Below, piece by piece: positions 35,319 through 44,628 of a stretch of DNA of 64,000 bases. The notes below the pieces were generated by a model. It was given only the letters and a program-made list of their open reading frames with translations, was not told where the DNA came from and did no database searches. Each line of letters begins with the position of its first letter. Position 1 is the stretch's first letter. The position numbers and the translations under genes were made by a program. The stretch comes from Flavobacterium potami (GTDB taxonomy: Bacteria > Bacteroidota > Bacteroidia > Flavobacteriales > Flavobacteriaceae), in contig NZ_JAINUY010000002.1 of NCBI RefSeq assembly GCF_020026915.1, positions 744,001 to 808,000 of the forward strand, written 5' to 3'.

Positions 35319-35579
35319 CTATTCCTTTTCATAGTAAATAATAAAATAAACCATAATAAGATTTAAAACCAGAGAAATGCTATTGGTAATTATAATTGGA
35401 AAATCGTTTTTTAGAATTCCATAGACAATCCACATAACAATTCCAAAGGTAAGTGTAGCAAACATTTTTAGTGAAATCTCTTTTACTTTCTTAGTTTTCC
35501 AAACTTTAAGTATCTGCGGAATAGTAGATAAAGTGATACAAGTTCCTGCGGTAAGACCTATGATGTCGATATAATTCAT
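35319..35579 (-). CDS. SemiSWEET sugar transporter
   Basis: 86 residues, three membrane helices. The first holds the PQ-loop motif (TLSTIPQILKVWKTKK) and the second FGIVMWIVYGILKNDFPI, both typical of bacterial SemiSWEETs (MtN3/PQ-loop), which dimerise to form a facilitative sugar channel in the inner membrane. It stands alone beside repeats and a terminator. Confidence 0.9.
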   Translation of the reverse strand: MNYIDIIGLTAGTCITLSTIPQILKVWKTKKVKEISLKMFATLTFGIVMWIVYGILKNDFPIIITNSISLVLNLIMVYFIIYYEKE

Positions 35580-35610
35580 TTTTTTAGATTTTTGTTAAGT
35601 TGGTTTTAGT

Positions 35611-35774
35611 AATCTCGCAAAGTCGGAGAGTCGCAAAGTTTTTTCTTTGTAAGTTGTCATTGAAATGTTTTATTATTCCGAGGAATGACAAAGCTTTGCG
35701 ATCTTATAACTTTGTTAATCAAACTCAAAAAATCTTAGCGAACTTTGCGTAAACCTTTGCGCTCTTTGCGGTTA
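35611..35774. repeat. octamer element, first of a tandem pair
   Basis: Left units TCGCAAAG, TCGGAGAG, TCGCAAAG begin at 35614; the right arm ends CTTTGCGCTCTTTGCGGTT at 35774. Its right half (about 50 bases) is nearly the same as that of the next element at 35814-36001. These two fill the 476-base gap 35580-36055. Confidence 0.75.
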
Positions 35775-35813
35775 AAAAACACGAAGAAAAATTTTATTAA
35801 GTTAGATTAGAAT

Positions 35814-36001
35814 AATCTCGCAAAGACGCAAAAGCGCAAAGTTTTATTTTTAAAGCGTTATACTTATGGTTTTATGATCGAAATCGGAATTACAAACTAG
35901 ATTTATAAAATAAAAAGAAAGCTTTGCGACCTCATAGCTTTGCTAATCAAACTCAAAAAATCTTAGCGAACTTTGCGAAAACCTTAGCGAGCTTTGCGGT
36001 T
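35814..36001. repeat. octamer element, second of a tandem pair
   Basis: Left arm TCTCGCAAAGACGCAAAAGC from 35816; the right arm ends CTTAGCGAGCTTTGCGGTT at 36001. It shares with the previous element the stretch TAATCAAACTCAAAAAATCT followed by TAGCGAACTTTGCG. It lies 55 bases beyond the stop codon of the minus-strand SDR gene. Confidence 0.75.
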
Positions 36002-36055
36002 AAAAAATACAAAGATAAGCCGCAAAGAAAAAAACTCAGCACCTTTAAAAAAAAA

Positions 36056-36901
36056 CTACCCAACAAGTTCCCCACCATTTATATGAATAAATTGCCCGGT
36101 AATGTAACTGCTGTCCTCGCAAGCCAAAAACACATAAGCAGGCGCCACTTCAGACGGTTGTCCGGCTCGCTCCATTGGATTGTCTTTTCCAAAATCAGAC
36201 AATTTGTCGAAACTAGCCACAATCAATGGTGTCCATATAGGTCCTGGTGCAATACCATTTACACGAATTTGTCTTTTGGCCAACATGGTAGAAAGCGATC
36301 TTGTAAAACTTACAATTGCACCTTTTGTACTTGCATAATCGGCTAGATGTTCGCTTCCGCGGAAAGCGGTAACAGAAGTGGTATTGATAATAGTATCACC
36401 TTTTTCCAAATAAGGAAGAGCAGCTTTTGTAATATAGAAATACGGATAAATATTGGTTTCAAAAGTTTTATGAAGCTGTGTAGCCGTTATTTTTTCCAAT
36501 TCGTTTTGCGGAAATTGCACAGCCGCATTATTTACGACAATATTGATATTCTTGAAAGTTGTATGGCATTTTTTTACTGCCGATTTACAAAACTTTTCAT
36601 CTTTTAAATCACCGCTTATCAGCAAACATTGCTGACCTTCTTTTTCGATTAAAGCCTTTGTTTCAAGGGCGTCTTTATCTTCTTTTAGATATACAATGGC
36701 AATATTGGCACCTTCTCTCGCAAAATGAACAGCAACACTTCTGCCAATTCCGCTGTCTCCGCCGGTTATAAAAGCCGTTTTTCCAAGTAATTTTCCGCTT
36801 CCAACATAATTTTCTCTTATAATTTCAGGCTCAGGATTCATCATGTGTTCATTGCCGGGAAGATTTTGTTTTTGTTCGGGGAATGTTTGTTTCTTTTTCA
36901 T
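36056..36901 (-). CDS. short-chain dehydrogenase/reductase, YghA/general-stress type
   Basis: 281 residues. A 35-residue N-terminal extension (KKQTFPEQKQNLPGNEHMMN) is typical of the YghA/GSP39 group. Rossmann glycine motif TGGDSGIGRS, NNAAVQFP, catalytic Ser in NTTSVTAFRGS, Tyr-x-x-x-Lys in YASTKGA, and C-terminal GQFIHINGGELVG are all present. These enzymes are stress-induced NADP-dependent aldehyde or alcohol dehydrogenases. Cytoplasmic. Confidence 0.92.
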   Translation of the reverse strand: MKKKQTFPEQKQNLPGNEHMMNPEPEIIRENYVGSGKLLGKTAFITGGDSGIGRSVAVHFAREGANIAIVYLKEDKDALETKALIEKEGQQCLLISGDLKDEKFCKSAVKKCHTTFKNINIVVNNAAVQFPQNELEKITATQLHKTFETNIYPYFYITKAALPYLEKGDTIINTTSVTAFRGSEHLADYASTKGAIVSFTRSLSTMLAKRQIRVNGIAPGPIWTPLIVASFDKLSDFGKDNPMERAGQPSEVAPAYVFLACEDSSYITGQFIHINGGELVG

Positions 36902-37289
36902 GATTTTTCTCTTTTTAGCGATTTGTATGCTTCCTAAAATTAGCTGATAATTAAAGTTTTATTGGTCGTAAAAGAAATTTTGTTTGCCTCGATAAATAAA
37001 AAACAGACTTTTATGTATGAAAATACATTCATTTGTTTGAAATGTTAAAATAACAAGAAATTTCTAATAACTTCACAATCAGTACCGAAGTCTAAAAAAG
37101 ATTTAAAAAGTGGGAATTGTGTAAAATATTTCGTTTTAGATAAAAAACCAGCTCGTTATTTTTTTTATACATTTGAGAATTTACATGCCATTTTTAAGAG
37201 ATACTTCTTCAAATTATTAAAAAAATAAGAAAAATTTTATAGTATTTAAATTTAACAGCTTTGAATTACAACAGATTTAACTCCAAAAC
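36902..37289. other. 388-base AT-rich intergenic region
   Basis: No gene or octamer arm is visible between the divergent SDR gene and the kinase operon. It contains a candidate -7 element (37168) and several T-runs. It probably holds the promoters of both units. Confidence 0.5.
37168..37175 (+). promoter_or_regulatory. candidate -7 element TACATTTG for signalling operon
   Basis: TACATTTG fits TAnnTTTG. A transcript from here would have a leader of about 108 bases before ATG 37290. No TTG at ideal distance upstream. Confidence 0.35.
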
Positions 37290-38510
37290 ATGGTATTAAT
37301 TGTAGACGATATAAGGGCAAATATCATTGCCTTAAAGAAAACATTAGAGCTGCATAATATCGATGTTGATAGTGCCGAATCTGGAGAAGAAGCTTTAAAG
37401 AAAATTCTAAAAACAGATTATTGCTTAATAATCATGGACGTTCAAATGCCAGGACTTGATGGCTTTGAAGTGGTCAAAATCCTTTCTGGAAATCAGCGTA
37501 CAAAAGACATTCCGGTTATATTTCTTTCGGCTCTTAATACCGAGAAAAAATACATTTTTAAAGGTTACGAAACAGGTGCTGTAGAATATATTACCAAACC
37601 AGTAGATTCTGATTTGTTGATTTTAAAAGTAAAAACTTTCATTAAAATCTACGAACAGCAAAACGAACTAAAAGCGATAAAAGACTTACTTTCTAAAGAA
37701 ATCAAAATTAGAAAAGAAGCACAGGATAATCTTGAAATTAAAATTGCTGAAAGAACAAAAGAACTGGTTCAGAAAAATGAAGAATTAGAACTTCGAAATC
37801 ACGAATTGCAGCAATTTTCTTGGGTTGTTTCGCACGATTTGAATGAACCAATTCGCAAAATTCAGATTTTTATTAAAATCATAAAAGACCTTTACTTAAA
37901 GGCAGATGATAAAGCGGTTGATTATGTAGACCGAACAATAAAGTCGGCTGAGAGAATGCAGACTTTAATTACCGATCTTTTGGCTTATTCCAGACTTTCT
38001 GCACAAGTTAAACCAGAGAAAACAGATTTAAACGAAGTGTTGCAGGAAGTGCTTTCTGATTTCGATTATTTGATTGAAAGTAAAAATGCGACTGTAAAAA
38101 CCAATGAACTTCCAACGGTTGACAGTATTCCGAGTCAGATGCGACAGGTTTTTCAGAACTTAATTGGAAATGCGATCAAATTTTCGGGCAATGATCAGAA
38201 TCCCGTAATTGAGATTTCTTCTGAAATAATTATAAACAAATCAATTGATAGTCCAACATCTCCGGATGGTAAATTTTGCAGAATTACGGTAAAAGATAAC
38301 GGAATTGGTTTTGATGAAATGTACCTCGATCGAATTTTTATTATTTTCCAAAGTTTAAATGATCGCCAAACTTACGAAGGAACTGGAATCGGGCTTGCAA
38401 TAGCCAAAAAAATCATAGACAAACACAACGGATTAATTACAGCTAAAAGTCAACCGGGCGAGGGCGCTAGCTTTATTATTGTGCTTCCTTTACAATACGA
38501 ATTAAAATAA
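37290..38510 (+). CDS. receiver-histidine kinase (REC-HisKA-HATPase)
   Basis: 406 residues, soluble. REC domain residues 1-120 with Asp50 in LIIMDVQMPGLDG and Lys in YITKPVDSD; a coiled coil (130-175); HisKA with phospho-His182 in WVVSHDLNEPIRKIQIF; and HATPase_c with NLIGNAIKFSG and GTGIGLAIAKKI. The translation begins directly at the first beta-strand of the receiver (MVLIVDD). A receiver in front of a kinase suggests that another kinase feeds phosphate or allosteric control into it. First gene of a five-gene run; 11 bases to the next gene. Confidence 0.92.
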   Translation: MVLIVDDIRANIIALKKTLELHNIDVDSAESGEEALKKILKTDYCLIIMDVQMPGLDGFEVVKILSGNQRTKDIPVIFLSALNTEKKYIFKGYETGAVEYITKPVDSDLLILKVKTFIKIYEQQNELKAIKDLLSKEIKIRKEAQDNLEIKIAERTKELVQKNEELELRNHELQQFSWVVSHDLNEPIRKIQIFIKIIKDLYLKADDKAVDYVDRTIKSAERMQTLITDLLAYSRLSAQVKPEKTDLNEVLQEVLSDFDYLIESKNATVKTNELPTVDSIPSQMRQVFQNLIGNAIKFSGNDQNPVIEISSEIIINKSIDSPTSPDGKFCRITVKDNGIGFDEMYLDRIFIIFQSLNDRQTYEGTGIGLAIAKKIIDKHNGLITAKSQPGEGASFIIVLPLQYELK

Positions 38511-38521
38511 TCAAGAAATAT

Positions 38522-41500
38522 ATGAATGGCAATTTTAAAAGAAATTTATTAATAAGTTCGCTAGTTTCACTGCTTGTACTTACAGTCAGTTCTGTTGCTT
38601 CGTTTATTAGCATCAAAAGCTTATTAAGCAGTAACTTTTGGGTAAATCATACACAAGATGTAATTTATAATTTGAATGAAGGTTCAGCTATTATTACAGA
38701 AGCCCAAACGAGCATGAGAGGTTATTTGCTTACAGCTGATGAACAGTTTGTGGATCGATTTAATGATGCTGAAAGCAGATCAAATTCTTATTTTGAAAAA
38801 TTAGATGAACTGACAACTGATAATCCTTCACAAAGAAAATTGCTAGAAGAATTAGCCAGCAAGCGTTCCGGTTTTTTTAAATATTTAAACAATCAGATTG
38901 TAAAAAAACGTTTAAGCAAAGAAACGCTGATTTTCGATTTGAATGAAGGAAGAAATATGATGAACGAAATGAGAACGCTCATCAAAAAAATTGAAAGTGC
39001 AGAACAAAAACTTTTAGCAGAACGTAATGCCAATTCAGAGCAATATGGCAATTATAGTTTGATTTTAATTGTTGTAGCTTTTCTAGTTGCTTTCCTAATT
39101 TCGATCGTTTTCATGGCGAGAATTCTGAAAGATTACAACGAAAGATCGTTGTTACAACAGGAATTACAGAAAAAAGACAAAGAAACAGCCGAAAGATTAG
39201 AAGTAATTGGCGGTATTGCCAGCCAAATTTCTAAAGGAAATTATGATGTAAATATTGATGATAGAAAATCAGACACTTTAGGAGCTTTAGGTGGTTCGCT
39301 GCACGAAATGAAAGATTCATTGAAAAGTTCTTTCGAATTGCTATCTCAAAAAGAATGGTTGCAATCTGGTGTTGCGTCGTTAAATGACAAAATGCTGGGC
39401 GAAAAAACGATTCAGAAATTATCTAAAGACGTTATCGAATTTTTATGCCAATATACCAATAGTAGCGCTGGAGTTTTGTATGTGCTTGATGGAGAAGAAA
39501 TGACCGTTTCTGGAGGTTACAGCTATATTCCAAGTAAAAATAGAGAACGAATCAGAAAAGGCGAGGGGTTAATTGGTCAGGCGATTGTTTCTGGAAAAAT
39601 GCTGGAATTGAAAACACTTTCTCCAGATGATATTCAAATTAATTATGCTTTAGGCGAAGTAAAACCAACGCATATCGTGGCACTTCCATTGATGGATTAT
39701 AAAGTGGAAGGAGCTGTAGAATTGGCAAGTATTTATGGTTTTTCTGTCTTACAATTAGAATTTTTACAATTAGTAGCAAACAATATCGGAATTGCCTTAA
39801 AAGCAACACAAAACCGTAAGCGAGTTTTAGAATTATTAGAAGAAACAAAATCTCAGTCAGAAGAACTTCAAATTCAACATAGTGAACTAGAAGCTATAAA
39901 TGCAGAATTGGAAGCGCAAACAGAAAAATTACAAGCTTCTGAAGAAGAACTTCGTGTACAGCAAGAAGAATTGGAACAAACCAATGAAGAACTTTCAGAA
40001 AGAAGCGTTTTATTGGAAGAAAAAAATACAGAAATTCAGAAAAAATCGGAAGCTTTAGAACTTAGTACACGTTATAAATCGGAGTTTTTGGCCAATATGT
40101 CACACGAATTAAGAACTCCGCTGAATTCTATTTTGTTATTAAGCCGTTTATTGTCAGAAAACAATAACGAAACTATGAATAACGAAGAAATTGAATTTGC
40201 AAAAGTAATTCAGAGTTCCGGAAATAGTTTGTTGGGCTTAATTGATGAAATCCTGGATTTATCTAAAATTGAAGCCGGTAAAATGGAGTTGGAATTTTTA
40301 GATGTTTCCACAAAGGAAATTACAGACAATCTGTATAATTTGTTCCATATTGTGGCAAAAGAAAAAGGAATCAACTTTGAAATTATTACTACAGACGCTC
40401 CAATTGTCATTAAAACAGACAAAATGCGTTTGGAACAGATTCTTAAAAACTTAATTTCAAATGCCATTAAATTTACCGAAAAAGGAACAGTAAGCCTTGA
40501 AATAAAAGTAGATTCAGACAATGACAAATTAATTTGTTTCATCGTAAAAGATACTGGAATCGGAATCCCTTTAGAAAAGCAGCCTTTAATTTTCGAGGCT
40601 TTCCAGCAAGCCGATGGTTCAACAAAACGAAAATATGGAGGAACAGGTCTAGGATTATCAATCAGTCGTGAATTGGCAAAATTACTTCGAGGGGAAATTA
40701 CACTTCATAGTAAAGTCAATGAAGGAAGTTCGTTTACCTTATGTCTTCCGGTTTTAGGATTGGCAATCAATAAAATATTGGTGAATAAAATTCAGCCGAA
40801 AGAAGTAATCGAAGAAGAAACGGCAAGTAAAGAAGAAAAACCAAAATACATCAGCCAAGTTATTCCACAGGAAATTGAAGATGACAGAGATTCAATTGAA
40901 GAAGGCGATAAAGTAATTCTGATTGTAGAAGATGATATCAGTTTTGCAAAATCATTATTGGCTTTCACACAGAAAAAAGGCTACAAAGGAGTAGTTGCCG
41001 TAAGAGGAGATTATGCTTTAAATTTTGCCTTGATTTATAAACCAATCGGAATTTTACTGGATATTGAACTTCCCGTGAAAAGCGGTTGGGAAGTGTTGGA
41101 GGAATTGAAGAATAATTCGAATACCAAACATATTTCGGTGCATATCATGTCTTCGCATAAATTGAAACAAGAAAGTTTGTTGAAAGGAGCCGTAGATTTC
41201 TTAGACAAACCAGTCGCTTTTGACAAGATTCCAGAAGTTTTTATGCGTATTGAACACATTATCAATAAGGAATCTCAAAAAGTTTTAATTATTGAAGACA
41301 ATCCGAAACACGCTAAAGCATTGGCTTATTTCTTAGAAACGTACAATATCAATTCAGAAATTAAAAGTGAAGTTTCAGAAGGATTATCTGTTTTAAGTAA
41401 GCAAGATGTCGATTGCGTCATTCTGGACATGGGAATTCCGGATAAACAAGCTTACGAAATTTTGGATGGTGTAAAGAAAAGTCCAGGTTTAGAAAACCTT

Positions 41501-42085
41501 CCGGTAATTGTCTTTACAGGAAAAAGTTTGTCTATTAAAGAAGAATTGAAAATTAGAAAATATGCCGATTCTATCATCGTAAAAACGGCACATTCGTACC
41601 AAAGAATGCTGGATGAAGTATCGCTTTTCCTTCATTTAGTAGAAGAAAAGAAAGAAGGAAAAGTAAAAGAAGTACACAAAAAACTGAATTCATTAAACAA
41701 TATTTTATTTGAGAAAAAAGTATTAATTGTAGATGATGATGTTCGAAACATATATTCCCTTTCTAAGGCTTTAGAAGCTTTTAAAATGAATGTTATTACC
41801 GCTTTTGATGGAAAAGAAGCCATTAAGATTTTAGATGAAAATCCGGATACAGACGTCGTTTTATTAGATATGATGATGCCAAATATGGACGGTTATGAAA
41901 CGGCGGAAAAGATTAGAAGTAATCCTAAATTCCTTAACTTAGCAGTTATTGCCGTAACAGCCAAAGCAATGACAGGAGACCGTGAAAAATGTATTAAAGC
42001 AGGAGCTTCAGATTACATTACAAAACCTGTAGATGTAGATCAGCTTTTATCGCTGTTACGAGTTTGGTTATATGATAAAATTTAA
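38522..42085 (+). CDS. CHASE3-GAF hybrid histidine kinase with three receivers
   Basis: 1187 residues. Two membrane helices (about 10-32 and 177-200) enclose a CHASE3-like periplasmic domain. HAMP-like region, GAF domain (about 270-430) and a long Glu/Gln-rich coiled coil (440-515) follow. HisKA has phospho-His528 in MSHELRTPLNSI; HATPase_c has NLISNAIKFTE and GTGLGLSIS. Three receivers follow: about 797-912 (DIELP), 920-1035 (DMGIP) and 1065-1187 (DMMMPNMDGYE). It is the central sensor of the run and may phosphorylate its own receivers and the separate one downstream. Confidence 0.92.
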   Translation: MNGNFKRNLLISSLVSLLVLTVSSVASFISIKSLLSSNFWVNHTQDVIYNLNEGSAIITEAQTSMRGYLLTADEQFVDRFNDAESRSNSYFEKLDELTTDNPSQRKLLEELASKRSGFFKYLNNQIVKKRLSKETLIFDLNEGRNMMNEMRTLIKKIESAEQKLLAERNANSEQYGNYSLILIVVAFLVAFLISIVFMARILKDYNERSLLQQELQKKDKETAERLEVIGGIASQISKGNYDVNIDDRKSDTLGALGGSLHEMKDSLKSSFELLSQKEWLQSGVASLNDKMLGEKTIQKLSKDVIEFLCQYTNSSAGVLYVLDGEEMTVSGGYSYIPSKNRERIRKGEGLIGQAIVSGKMLELKTLSPDDIQINYALGEVKPTHIVALPLMDYKVEGAVELASIYGFSVLQLEFLQLVANNIGIALKATQNRKRVLELLEETKSQSEELQIQHSELEAINAELEAQTEKLQASEEELRVQQEELEQTNEELSERSVLLEEKNTEIQKKSEALELSTRYKSEFLANMSHELRTPLNSILLLSRLLSENNNETMNNEEIEFAKVIQSSGNSLLGLIDEILDLSKIEAGKMELEFLDVSTKEITDNLYNLFHIVAKEKGINFEIITTDAPIVIKTDKMRLEQILKNLISNAIKFTEKGTVSLEIKVDSDNDKLICFIVKDTGIGIPLEKQPLIFEAFQQADGSTKRKYGGTGLGLSISRELAKLLRGEITLHSKVNEGSSFTLCLPVLGLAINKILVNKIQPKEVIEEETASKEEKPKYISQVIPQEIEDDRDSIEEGDKVILIVEDDISFAKSLLAFTQKKGYKGVVAVRGDYALNFALIYKPIGILLDIELPVKSGWEVLEELKNNSNTKHISVHIMSSHKLKQESLLKGAVDFLDKPVAFDKIPEVFMRIEHIINKESQKVLIIEDNPKHAKALAYFLETYNINSEIKSEVSEGLSVLSKQDVDCVILDMGIPDKQAYEILDGVKKSPGLENLPVIVFTGKSLSIKEELKIRKYADSIIVKTAHSYQRMLDEVSLFLHLVEEKKEGKVKEVHKKLNSLNNILFEKKVLIVDDDVRNIYSLSKALEAFKMNVITAFDGKEAIKILDENPDTDVVLLDMMMPNMDGYETAEKIRSNPKFLNLAVIAVTAKAMTGDREKCIKAGASDYITKPVDVDQLLSLLRVWLYDKI

Positions 42086-42103
42086 CCCTTTAAAACGCTG
42101 TAA

Positions 42104-42469
42104 ATGGGAAAGAAACGAGTCTTGATTGTTGATGATGATTCCAGGAATATTTTTGCTTTAGTAAATACACTAAAAGCGAAATCATTTGATTGTTTGTCTT
42201 GTTTGAGTGCCGAAGAAGCACTTAAAATATTAAAAGACGACGATTCGATTGATGCCGTTTTAATGGATATGATGATGCCAGAAATGGATGGTTATGAGGC
42301 AATTCCGCTTATAAAAGCAATTCCGTCACAAGAATCAACTTTGGTGGTTGCCGTAACGGCACAGGCGATGGCAGGAGATAAAGAAAAATGTTTGGAGGCT
42401 GGGGCAGATGCTTACATCTCAAAACCCGTAGATGTGGATAAATTACTACAGATCTTGGGAGAAATTTAA
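42104..42469 (+). CDS. single-domain response regulator
   Basis: 121 residues. Acidic pocket VDDDSRN, phospho-acceptor Asp55 in VLMDMMMPEMDGYE, Thr in VAVTAQAM, Lys in YISKPVDVDKL. It is very similar to the third receiver of the preceding kinase (both contain MMMP-MDGYE and KPVDVD), suggesting a duplication. No output domain. 18 bases after the kinase and 7 before cheR. Confidence 0.92.
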   Translation: MGKKRVLIVDDDSRNIFALVNTLKAKSFDCLSCLSAEEALKILKDDDSIDAVLMDMMMPEMDGYEAIPLIKAIPSQESTLVVAVTAQAMAGDKEKCLEAGADAYISKPVDVDKLLQILGEI

Positions 42470-42476
42470 ATGAATT

Positions 42477-43289
42477 ATGATTGAAGATATTGAATTAGAA
42501 GCTCTAATTAATGACGTTTACGAATACTATGGTTTTGATTTTGGAAGTTATTCCAGAGCTTCACTTAAGAGACGTGTAAGTAGAGTTTTCTATTTAGATG
42601 GATTTAAGCATTTTCATGAATTTCTTTCAAAAGTCCGCACAGATCCAGAATACTGCAAAAGAATGATTGATGAAATCACGGTAAACGTGACAGAAATGTT
42701 TCGCGATCCTTCTTTTTATATGACACTCCGAAAAGATATTCTTCCCTTGTTGGGAACAAAACCTTTTATAAGAATCTGGCATGCAGGATGTTCTACTGGC
42801 GAAGAAGTCTATTCGATGGCCATTATGTTGAAAGAACTCGGTTTATTGCATAAATCTATTTTATACGCAACAGACATTAATGCAGCAGTTTTAGAAACAG
42901 CTAAAAGTGGTATTTTTCCGTTGCGAATGATAAAAGATTACGCAGATAATTATCGTGATTCAGGCGGACAAGAAGATTTTTCAGATTATTATATTGCCAA
43001 TTATGGTTATGCAAAATTTAGTGAAGATCTTTCAGAAAAAATGGTTTTTTCGCAACACAATTTAGTGTCTGATACTTCCTTTAATGAATTTGACCTCATT
43101 TTGTGTCGAAACGTTTTAATTTATTTTGATAATAATCTGCAAAAAAGAGTCGTTAATTTATTTGATGACAGCTTGGCTGTTTTAGGATTTTTGGCGCTTG
43201 GAACAAAAGAAACTATAAAATATTCTATATCTCCAACCAAATACAAACAGTTTGAAAGAGAAAAAATATGGAGGAAAATAAAAGAATAA
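42477..43289 (+). CDS. cheR: CheR-type methyltransferase
   Basis: 270 residues. The N-terminal helical CheR domain (EYYGFDFGSYSRASLKRRVS) is followed by the SAM-binding domain with IRIWHAGCSTGEEVYSMAIM (about residues 95-114), YATDINAAVLE and LILCRNVLIYFD. CheR adds methyl groups to glutamates of chemoreceptors. Here no receptor, CheA or CheW gene is near, so the target is probably another protein. It overlaps cheB by 22 bases. Confidence 0.93.
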   Translation: MIEDIELEALINDVYEYYGFDFGSYSRASLKRRVSRVFYLDGFKHFHEFLSKVRTDPEYCKRMIDEITVNVTEMFRDPSFYMTLRKDILPLLGTKPFIRIWHAGCSTGEEVYSMAIMLKELGLLHKSILYATDINAAVLETAKSGIFPLRMIKDYADNYRDSGGQEDFSDYYIANYGYAKFSEDLSEKMVFSQHNLVSDTSFNEFDLILCRNVLIYFDNNLQKRVVNLFDDSLAVLGFLALGTKETIKYSISPTKYKQFEREKIWRKIKE

Positions 43290-43858
43290 TAAAAGATTGT
43301 AAAGTCGTTATAATTGGAGGTTCAGCTGGAAGTTTGCAGGTATTACTGCAAATTTTGCCTTTTATAGAAAATCCAATTTCATTTGCTATTGTCATTGTAG
43401 TGCATAGAAAACAATCTGATGAACAGACTTTAGAGGCTTTATTAGCTTTAAAATCTCAGGTTAAAGTAATAGATGTAGAAGACAAAGTGGCTTTAAAACC
43501 CGGCTTTATTTATATAGCACCTTCTAATTATCATTTACTGTTTGAGAAAGAAAAAACACTTTCTTTAGATACTTCTGAAAAGATAAATTACAGCAGACCA
43601 ACTATTGATGTTTCTTTTGAATCTGCTGCTGAAATATATGGTTCTGCCTTGGTCGGAATATTACTTTCTGGTTCTAATTCAGACGGAACGATTGGAATGA
43701 AGGCAATTCAGAATGCGGGCGGAATAACCGTTGTACAAAACCCAGTTTCGGCAGAAATGTCTTTCATGCCCAATAATGCCATTTTGCACACCCAACCAGA
43801 TTATGTTTTAAATACAGAAGAAATCTTAGCATTTATAAAAGAAATCAATCCCGATTAA
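43268..43858 (+). CDS. cheB: CheB-type methylesterase, catalytic domain only
   Basis: 196 residues: the CheB catalytic domain without the usual N-terminal receiver. Active-site candidates are Ser19 or Ser22 in IIGGSAGSLQVL, His46 in VVVHRKQ and Asp139 in LLSGSNSDGTIGM. It removes methyl groups or deamidates side chains. Lacking a receiver, its activity must be set by other means, perhaps the separate response regulators. Its start overlaps the cheR end by 22 bases and its last four bases overlap a convergent gene. Confidence 0.92.
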   Translation: MEENKRIIKDCKVVIIGGSAGSLQVLLQILPFIENPISFAIVIVVHRKQSDEQTLEALLALKSQVKVIDVEDKVALKPGFIYIAPSNYHLLFEKEKTLSLDTSEKINYSRPTIDVSFESAAEIYGSALVGILLSGSNSDGTIGMKAIQNAGGITVVQNPVSAEMSFMPNNAILHTQPDYVLNTEEILAFIKEINPD

Positions 43859-44616
43859 TTTTTGTCTTCAGGCAAAATAACTTTATTGAGTTCAGCCTCT
43901 TTTTCTGCTTTTTTCTGCGCTGCTTTTCCTCTTCCGATCGGAATTCCTGCCGTTAAATACAAAGATCTGTTGTATTGATTGTTTGGTCCGTCGCCTTTCA
44001 TTACGGTGACTAATCCATAATAATACTGAACGGTAATGTTTAAACCATTGCCGACATTTAAATGATAACCGGTTCCAATAGCAAGTCCCGCATCAATTAC
44101 ATGAACTTGATCGCGAATGTTTTTCTTGTAAATGACATCGTCTTTATCAACTTCTTTTTTAAATTGATCAAAAGCTTTTGCTAATAGTCCAAATTGCGGA
44201 CCGGCCTTGAGATAAATTCTGTTTTTAAATTGGTATTTTATTAAAATAGGAACATTAAAATAGCGTATTTCACGGTTTACACTTCCGCCTGCAAAAGTAT
44301 TGTCCAGATTTTCGTCATTTAAAGAATACAGCGGAATATCCTGAGCTCCCATTGGCGATTTTACAATTACTCCCGTGTTGATCATCCAAGCGGGATTTTT
44401 TCTTGATTTAAGATCAAAATAAAAACCGAGATTAAATCCAGGATTGGTCTTAGAAGATCCCATGTTAGAAATCGTAGAAAAGTTTGCACCACCTTCCAGA
44501 CCAAATTCTAAAAATTCCGAGTTCAGTTTATCTCCAAAAATCAAGGAAATTAAAACTTGAGATTGCAGAGAAGAAACACAGAAAAATGCAGCTATAATAA
44601 ATAAACCCTTTTTCAT
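43855..44616 (-). CDS. PorT-like outer-membrane beta-barrel protein
   Basis: 253 residues. Signal peptide MKKGLFIIAAFFCVSSLQSQ. The body has alternating strands of an outer-membrane barrel (FGLEGGANFSTISNMGSSKT, NPGFNLGFYFDL, IYLKAGPQFGLLAKA, GTGYHLNVGNGLNITVQYYY) of the PorT/outer-membrane beta-barrel family. The C-terminus is a charged tail (KKAEKEAELNKVILPEDKN), unusual for a barrel. It is the second gene of a two-gene unit with the next entry. Confidence 0.8.
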   Translation of the reverse strand: MKKGLFIIAAFFCVSSLQSQVLISLIFGDKLNSEFLEFGLEGGANFSTISNMGSSKTNPGFNLGFYFDLKSRKNPAWMINTGVIVKSPMGAQDIPLYSLNDENLDNTFAGGSVNREIRYFNVPILIKYQFKNRIYLKAGPQFGLLAKAFDQFKKEVDKDDVIYKKNIRDQVHVIDAGLAIGTGYHLNVGNGLNITVQYYYGLVTVMKGDGPNNQYNRSLYLTAGIPIGRGKAAQKKAEKEAELNKVILPEDKN

Positions 44617-44628
44617 ATAAGAAATGAA

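Noticed and set aside
35924..36346. Plus-strand 140-codon frame
   Set aside because: It is partly repeat sequence and partly the reverse of the clear SDR gene.
42477..43858. Classical chemotaxis operon
   Set aside because: Only CheR and CheB are present; no CheA, CheW or receptor gene is in the window, and CheB lacks its receiver.
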